A stretch of DNA of 64,000 bases. It comes from Rosellinia necatrix. Taxonomy: Eukaryota > Ascomycota > Sordariomycetes > Xylariales > Xylariaceae. The notes beneath the pieces were generated by a model. It worked only from the letters and a program-made list of their open reading frames with translations, ran no database searches and had not been told where the DNA came from. The stretch covers positions 4,997,001 through 5,061,000 of the forward strand of contig JAGYVD010000004.1 of assembly GCA_021209875.1 (NCBI GenBank), given 5' to 3'. Made by a program: the position numbers and the translations under genes. Below, one piece after another: positions 57,270-64,000 of this stretch (its first letter is position 1; every line of letters starts with the position of its first letter).

Positions 57270-58303
57270 TGTTGTGTCGCGGACCGCTGTGGTGCTATAG
57301 GCCTACCATGATTTATGATAATAATTTAGGCTCAGATGAGTAACCCATTATAAGTGCCTAGGTCCTTTGCAGCCGCAGTTCTTCCACTGCCTCGAGGGGA
57401 CCACGGTGGTCTTCGCACCTCTAGAAGTGACATTGAAACATAGCGCCTATTCCCATTACTAACAATATCTTTAAGGGTACAAAGGGAATCAGCACGGTGC
57501 TATACCCACTAATAGGGGGTGGAATGGGGGGACTTGATCGTGGTGTCATCACGGCGCACCTATACTCTCTGGCTCTCGAACCTCAACATGCTATCCGTCA
57601 GAAATCTGTTTGAAAGCCTGAAAATGGCTTGCTTTCCTTGAAGTATAGGAACCCAATAACACCGACCAGCCTAGGATGTGCATGATATCATAATATTGCA
57701 ATAACTATAGTAAGACGAGCCTCCCTACACGTCCTGTAAGAGGATAGCGACCCAAGACACTCCTCGCACGATTTTTGTATCTGGCCCCCCGACCCCTCGC
57801 AAAAGGTGACAGGAAGACGTAAAGTATTATTAATGAATCGAACTAGGTGCTGAATGTAAATGATTATCTTGGTGTGGCCTCTCATCCTAATAAATAGAAA
57901 CGTGCACCTATCATGTCGTTCAAATTCATACTTGTCGACAAAAGGAAAGTTGTTTTAATTATGTGCCTTTTATATAAATACTTTGACGACAACGAGTGAG
58001 GTGAGACGGCGGGCGATAATGAAATAAGTGAACGCGAAATGAGTGACATGAATTAGCAAACAGTGATAGAATAAGTCGATATAGATATGAGGCGAAATGG
58101 AACAAAAGAGATCCGATCAAGACATTCTGATCCTTCAGTAAGACACCCAACGACATTTGCAACGACTGTGATGACGGGACCCCATAAATACGCCGTGATA
58201 GCGGTAGCCATTAGCCCATGCAATCCATTTGTGATGCAGCCGGCGCCGGTGCTTGATAGGCTCATTACCAAGGCGACGTGCACTCTCCTAGTTCCACCAC
58301 ACC
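57270..58303. other. Intergenic region between convergent genes
   Basis: Shared 3' flank of the amadoriase and zinc-finger genes. No gene recognised. Confidence 0.5.
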
Positions 58304-59810
58304 CTATAATACTACGGGGTCCGTGACTGCGTGAAAGGCACGGCAATAGGAACACAAACCTGCTTCAAAATCTTTGCACAACCAATGAGCCCACCCCGTC
58401 GAGAATTTGATGGGGAGGTTGCAAAAACGACATCTAGCGCTCCCTTTGCACTCCTGATAATGGAAATCCATGTGCCTAAGCTCCACTGTTGTCTGGCAAA
58501 ACGGGCATGCCACTTCCTTTGTGCAATGGTGCTTCTTATGGTCATACCGATCCGTCTTCATAGGCTCATGACAGTAGCAACACACTTCTTCGCTGCTGCA
58601 CCTATGTTTGCATAAATCCATAACCCTCATAACACGACGGCAACGAGCACATGCAGTCTCTGCTTGACAACCCCACTTCCTATGCTGCATCATTTCATTG
58701 CGCTCCATAAGCTCATGGCAATCGGTACATGAAGTTTCGGCTCTACATTGGTAAAGATAATGCTGCCGTATGTGCCGGGTCTTGATGTGCTCATGGCAAT
58801 AGCGACATGATATACCCACTGTGCAGTGGTGGGTTTGATGGCCCATAAGGGAAGTTGCACTCACTGCGTTCTGGCATCGGTCGCACTTGACAGCCTCCAC
58901 AGCACCGTCCTGAAGTTTCCGTGTAGGTGGCGTACATCCTGGGTGGTCTTTTCCGTAATGATTTTTGAGCGCAGTATAGCTAAAGTAGCCCTTCCCCTGT
59001 TTTCTGTCGCAGCCCACGGCCTCACACGGGTGTGGGGACCAATTGTGTTCGGTCTTCATGTGCTTTGTATAATCAGACTGCTTCTCGAAAGGTTGGTTGT
59101 TCCCTTCCTCTTGCTGGGCCGTCAAGTCGTTGGATTCGGGACCACGGTAATGCAAGCAGCCGTGGACGTGGCACGCTGGAATCCTCTTCCTGTGCGCCTC
59201 GTGGGGTGCCTCGTTACGGGAGGTGAGAAATTCTTTGATCTGGTCGTCGTCATATTTGTGGGTGTGTTTCAGGTGTTGTAGAAGCTTGTCTTTTCGGGGG
59301 TAGGCTTTTATTCCTTGGGAGGCTGTACATTCATGACACGGAAAGTTTGGACGACGATCAAGGTGACGCTTCAAGCTACTAAATCTCCCGAACACCACTC
59401 CACAGACACACGTAAATGGACTCTTGGTGAGGAGCTCATGCCACCCCGGATGAGATGACTTCACATGTTCGTGCAAGGTACCCGTCGAGTCGCATCCATA
59501 CATGCAGCCTGGAAACAGACAGCGAATTGTCATTGTGGGTCCTATGGGGCCCCCACTGCTGCGTCTGCTTGCACCCTACAAGTCAGCCAGGGTTAAAAAA
59601 AAAAACCTACTCCGGCAGAGGCCCAGGCTGCGCCGCAAATGGGCGAGCCGGCTGACTTTGGCCACCCCCTGGTGACTCTCCCTGCTGCTCAAGAGTGAAG
59701 CCTGAGTTCAGGCTAGCGGGTTGAAGCAGTGCCGGGTCAATCGTTTCGAGATAGGTGTTCGTATCGCCTATGTATTGGCCCATGAACCATTTGAAGTTGT
59801 CGTCGTCCAT
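58304..59810 (-). CDS. Zinc-finger protein with seven tandem CxxC-H-C units (TRAF/XAF1-like array)
   Basis: Exons 59611-59810 and 58304-59567 give 487 aa. The 43-nt intron (GTAGG...CTGAC...AAG) was placed by phase. Without it, the finger part starts at an internal ATG at 59533 (409 aa). Residues 80-250 hold several C2H2-like fingers (CLFPGC...H, CVCG...H, CHEC...H...H, CHVHGC, CEAVGC...H...H). From about 295 to 475 a unit of roughly 25 residues repeats seven times as C-x2-C, H, C, for example CRYC...H...C, CTDC...H...C, CPFC...H...C. A partial eighth pair (CSYC) closes the protein. This periodicity resembles TRAF-type fingers of XAF1. I know no named fungal family with this layout. No DNA-binding or enzymatic role can be assigned. 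Confidence 0.75.
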
Positions 59811-60844
59811 TCTAGTAATAAGCGTTGTCGTCCAGATAAAGTTGTCAGGAAAGTGGTGACGGCGAGCAGTTCGACAACCGTAGCGTGGAAACGGGATATG
59901 ATGATGTTGATGATGTTGATGATGTTGATGATGTTAAAGATTGTGAGTTTGCGTGATGGTGTGTCAAAGATGAGATTGATGGAAAGTCTACAACAAGTTG
60001 ACAACCACCACCAAGGTGCTGCGGCTACGGCAGCTATCGAGTGGACGCCTCCTTTGTGGCCTGAATAGGGTGCAAGCAAGAGAGGCGCCTCACGCTACTT
60101 CGTCACAAGAGACCCAAGAAGGGTCGGTGAGAGATTAGGAGATTCCGGCAGAGGAGTAAATCCCTCGCATTGGCTTATCACAGGTAAGTGGCTCGACGGA
60201 AAGCGACGCTGCACCTGCAATAGCTGGTGTATACAGGAGGTGATTGGCTCCGCACGGTATTCACTCGATCCTACAATATCAAAGGGGAACATAATAACTA
60301 CCACGTCAGCAGACAGATTCCCAGGGTGTTGATTGCCTTCTCAGTTGGTCCGCGGTCCGCGGGTCTCCCACAAAGGAACCCAGACCATCCCGCCTCCAGA
60401 AACAAAATAGGGGAAAGGAAACAGCCTGCACCCTATGGATGCCAAGGACGCCACCCTATCATCCCACCAACCTGATCGCACCACATACATACATGCATAT
60501 ACATACTATACTAGAGACACTAGGTCGTCAGGCACAAGTAATAACTACAGTCAGGGCGTAAGGTGCAGATAGCTGGGCAAACCAACCAGGAAGACCAAAG
60601 GATGGCGACGCCCCGACAGCCGGGAGCAAATCTCTGCCAGTCCAATCGAAGACAACCAATAGCCAGCACAGCACAGCACACGCCAATTCTGCGCGAATTC
60701 GAAACTGGCAGTGATGAAAGGGTGCGTGTATTGCGATCCTACCACAATGACCAAGTAAGTACCTACCCCCCTCTCCTTCCCAAGCCCAAGCCTCCTAAAC
60801 ATCAACCCTGCACCCACCTAGCCGGCCGACCGACCGAACACCAG
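59811..60844. other. Upstream region of the zinc-finger gene
   Basis: Contains a (GATGTT)n microsatellite at about 59897-59936. Otherwise no gene recognised; it is also the 3' flank of the flippase gene. Confidence 0.5.
59897..59936. repeat. (GATGTT)n microsatellite
   Basis: About six hexanucleotide units about 90 bp upstream of the zinc-finger start, possibly within its 5' UTR. Confidence 0.85.
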
Positions 60845-63800
60845 TCACCTCTTCAGGGGCTCAGCAGCAGGCTGCTGCGTAGGCGCGTTCTCAACCCCAG
60901 CACCACGCGCGTGCGGCCCCTCCCCTTCTCCCTCCCCTTCTCCCTCCCCCTCCCCCTCGAGTGGCAGCCGCGCCCCCCCCTGGACGGCGCCGCGCTTCTT
61001 CTCCATCTCCTGCCACAGGTTGCGGTCGGTGGGGAAGAAGACGCGCTGGACGGCCGTGGCGCCGAGGTTGGCGCCGACGACGAGGGCGATGCCGATGACG
61101 GCCACGGCCCACCACGCCACGCTGGGCCCGAACGTGGCCGCGAGCCCGCCGCGCACGCGGTACCACGACCCCGCCGAGTACCGGCCCGGCAGCGCGTCCA
61201 CCACGACGAGGAAGAGGAACCAGAGCGCGATCGACAGCGCGCAGGCCGCCAGCGGGGGCCACGTCTTGTTGTGCATCTCGAGGATGCTATACGCAGCGGC
61301 GGTAAGCATATGGTCGAGACGGCTGTCGATTTACTGACCTGGGGATGGGGATGGGGATGGGGATGGGATGGGATGGCACTTACAGGATCTTGACGTTAAT
61401 CAGGACGATGACGATGGTGAGCGCGAGCGAACCCATCGGGTAGAGCGAGTTGTCGTGCGAGGAGTCGCGGATCGCGGAGAAGCCGGTGAGGTTGTACGTG
61501 AACTCGGCCCAGACGACGAGGAAGACGACGACGGTGTCGACGGTGCCGGAGACGAGCCAGGCGACGCACTTCTTCATGTTGATGCCCTCGTCGCGCTGGC
61601 CGAACGAGTAGAGCTCCGGGACGGCCAGGAGCGTCTCGGGCGACAGGTCCTGCTCGCACAGGCCCAGGAAGAAGATGGGCAGCGACGTGAAGGCCGCGTT
61701 GTACGCCGTCAGCGCCCACGGCTGGTACAGCGACGTCCCGCTGTAGCCCGTGAAGCCCTGGAACTGCGCCTGCACGATGTAGAAGACCCATTCCTTCCAG
61801 AACGTGCAGAGGATGTATTTACTTGTCCTCAGGCTAGATCAAAAAAAAAAAAAGAATTTAGCACACTCTATCTTCATAGATTTGTATTAAGTAAAAGGTA
61901 GCTAAAAATGAGAATATATTTTTCAAAACACGGAATTTGCATGGGAGTAAAGCGAATGAGTGAGTGAGTGCGTGGGTGGGTAGAGAATAGGGGTGGAATG
62001 AAATAAAAGGGGGGAAGGAGGAAACTCACTACAACCAATGCCCGTGGACGAGCAAGAGCCGCTGCAGGAAGCGGAACTGAGCGATGCCGTAGTCGGCGAC
62101 GCGGGCGGCCTGCAGGCCCTCGCGCCCGGAGATGCCGATGCCGACGTGGGAGGCCTGGATCATGGCGATGTCGTTGGCGCCGTCGCCGATGGCGAGCGTG
62201 ACGCAGCCGGGGTCGGCGTCGCGGACGCCGCGGACGAGCGTGGCCTTCTGGTTCGGCGACGCCCGGCAGCAGATGACCGAGTCGACGCGCACCGCGAGCT
62301 CGAAGAACATCTCCCGCAACCCCCCCGCGCCCGCATCGCCCTCGATCACTCCCAGCGTGTGCCCGTCGACGACCAGCACCGCGTGCGGGACGAGCCCCCG
62401 CGCCACGTCCGCGAACACCCCGCGCATCACCTCCCGCAGTCCCCCCCTTCCTCCCCCTCCTCCTCCTCCTCCTCCTCCTCCTCCGCCCGGTGACGAGGAA
62501 GAGGGGTGGCAGGTGGCGGCGTCGAGCACGTAGATCTCGGAGAAGGGCTTCGCGAGGTCCGCGGACCGCGCGATGTTGACGGCCGTCTCGCGCTTGTCGC
62601 CCGTCAGCATCCAGAGGCGGACGCCGGCGCGCCGCAGCGCGTCGACGGTGGCAGGCACGCCGGCCTGCAGCCGGTCCTCGATGGCGGTGGCGCCGGCGAG
62701 CTCGAGGCCGCGCTCGAGCGCCTCGGCGGCCGCCTCGGTCCGCCCGCGCCGGTCCGCCAGGCTCGCCGCCGCCGCCCGGAACCCGGCCTCCCAGGCCGCG
62801 TGCTCCGCCGCCCCGACGTACCGGTACCCGTAGAGCAGCGTGCGCAGCCCCTCCGTCGCGTAGTCGTCCACGTGCTTGAAGCAGCGCCGGAACACGCGCG
62901 CCTCGTCGGACGCGACGGCCTCGTCGATCACGCCGTCGCCGTCGGCCGCGGCGTCGCCGTCGCCGTCGTCGTCGTCGCCGTTGTCGTCTGAGTGGTGGTG
63001 ATGGTGGTGGTATGTAGGTTTTTCGTCCGGCAGCGCACGTGTCGCCGCCTCGCCGTCTTCCTGTCTGCCGCTGCTCATCCCCTTCAGGTCCCTCGACGTC
63101 CGCGCGCTATGCGACGACCGCAGGAAGCTGGGGCGCCGCCCGTGGTGGCTGGTCCGCGGCGTGGCCGCGCTCAGGCGCCGCTGCAGGGCCCGCTCGGCCT
63201 CGACGCTGTGGCGCTCGCGGGCGCGCCGGTCGACCTCCCCGGCCGTCCGCGACGCGAGGTCGGCCAGCCGCAGCCGGCTCATGATGACGTTGTCCGCGCC
63301 CTTGCAGACCACGCAGATGCGCCCGTCCGGCATCCGCGCCACCACCGACATGCGCTTGCGGCTGCTGCTGAACTCGATCACCTGCAGGATCTCGTACGTC
63401 TCCGTCACCGGCGAGCCGGACCCGCCCGACACCCGGAGCCGGATCGACTGCGCGGGCCGGTCGATCATGAGATAGCCCAGGTCTTGCGCCGCCTGCACCA
63501 GCGCTACTTCGTCTGGGGACGCCGCCTGGAACGTGATCTTGCCGTCTGGGGACGTCTCTGGGAGACAGGTGTGGCAGAGGGCGATGCATAGCAGGAATTG
63601 TCGGGCTTGCTTGGAGAACTCTGTGTCGGGATGCTGATGGATGTATTCCAACATGTGTTCGGTGCCCGGTGTTGCCTTGGAGGACGAAGTGCCTACAGGG
63701 CCTGGCGCGGGAAGGGCAGCTTCAACGCTGGAAACATCCGTCATCTTGGGGTCAACCGGGGTAGGAGATTCCTCGTTGCCCCTGTGAAGGGCTTCTTTGG

Positions 63801-64000
63801 CTTCTTCTGTGGTCATGTTCATCGTGTGCAGCCAGCTCGTCCCCCCAACGGAAATCTTCCGGAATTGCATGTTATTTTCGGTCAAGGTGCCCGTCTTGTC
63901 GGAGAAGATATAATTGACTTGGCCCAGGTCCTCGAGGATGGTGTTCGTGTTAATCGAGATGGGCGTGTCTGTCGCGGCGTCGTACATCTCGATGTCATTC
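60845..64000 (-). CDS. P4-type ATPase, phospholipid flippase (5' end beyond window), DNF3-like
   Basis: Exons 62030 to past 64000, 61384-61833 and 60845-61286; the visible part is about 950 aa. The phosphorylation motif DKTGTLT lies near 63895 (FSDKTGTLTENNMQF). Then come ASPDEVALVQAAQDLG and IEFSSSRKRMSVV, typical of P4-ATPase nucleotide-binding domains, VCKGADNVIMSRL, LWMLTGDKRETAVNIA and IGDGANDIAMIQ. The membrane part resumes with YLRTSKYILCTFWKEWVFYIVQ after intron 1. The N domain holds a long insert with basic, poly-His (HHHHHH) and acidic runs, and the P domain has a poly-Gly run. The C-tail carries a Gly-Glu repeat. P4-ATPases move aminophospholipids to the cytosolic leaflet at Golgi or plasma membrane. 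The long insert and the CCRASPNQKATLVR block suggest the Dnf3 branch, but that is tentative. Confidence 0.92.
61341..61376. repeat. (GGGGAT)n G-tract repeat in a flippase intron
   Basis: Four GGGG and two GGG runs separated by AT on the + strand. Potential G-quadruplex in DNA; in the pre-mRNA (minus strand) it is C-rich. Confidence 0.8.
62455..62486. repeat. (CCT)n repeat coding for poly-Gly
   Basis: Ten or more CCT/CCC triplets, read on the flippase strand as a run of about 13 Gly. Confidence 0.9.

Noticed and set aside
62038..63591. Several + strand open frames opposite the flippase
   Set aside because: Shadow frames of GC-rich coding DNA; composition mirrors the opposite strand and no motifs are present.

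Overview
The window reads as nuclear DNA of a filamentous ascomycete (Pezizomycotina, probably a Sordariomycete). The evidence is short introns (about 39-110 nt) with GTAAGT-like donors and CTAAC/CTGAC branch sites, Zn2Cys6 regulators, a fungal LCCL-domain membrane protein, many MFS transporters, a peroxisomal-type amadoriase and GC-rich exons set in AT-richer spacers. I rebuilt all spliced genes by reading protein similarity and intron phase by eye. Every multi-exon model closes in frame, about 70 introns in all. Family assignments come from remembered motifs, not from database searches.

Layout, left half (1-36 kb), mostly housekeeping and single accessory genes: LCCL membrane protein (-, cut by the left edge); QTRT2-like queuine tRNA-ribosyltransferase subunit (+); DHA1-type MFS transporter (-); small sulfotransferase (-); NOP10 (+) facing NOB1 (-); secreted FAD-linked oxidase (+); initiator tRNA-Met (+); HSL-type alpha/beta hydrolase (-); a frameshifted feruloyl-esterase/CE1 pseudogene (-); a transcription factor with two complete Zn2Cys6 clusters (-); an HTD2-like hotdog dehydratase (-); an 18-exon cytoplasmic methionyl-tRNA synthetase (-); and a 12-exon alcohol (methanol) oxidase (-).

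A 4.7-kb spacer without a recognisable gene (36-40.7 kb) leads into a catabolic neighbourhood (40.7-57.3 kb): FAD aromatic hydroxylase (+), secreted tannase/feruloyl esterase B (-), allantoate-type MFS permease (-), secreted arylsulfatase (+), DHA2-type MFS transporter (+), ornithine cyclodeaminase/mu-crystallin family protein (+) and amadoriase with a C-terminal AKL (+). The last part holds a zinc-finger protein with seven tandem CxxC-H-C units (-) and a P4-ATPase flippase (-) that runs off the right edge.

How they may work together (inference): tannase/feruloyl esterase would free phenolic acids from plant material, the FAD hydroxylase could oxidise such phenols, and alcohol oxidase would burn methanol released from pectin or methoxylated aromatics. 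Sulfatase, amadoriase and the two transporters fit scavenging of sulfate, glycated amines and nitrogen compounds. I see no polyketide synthase, NRPS or terpene cyclase, and no CRISPR or intact transposon.
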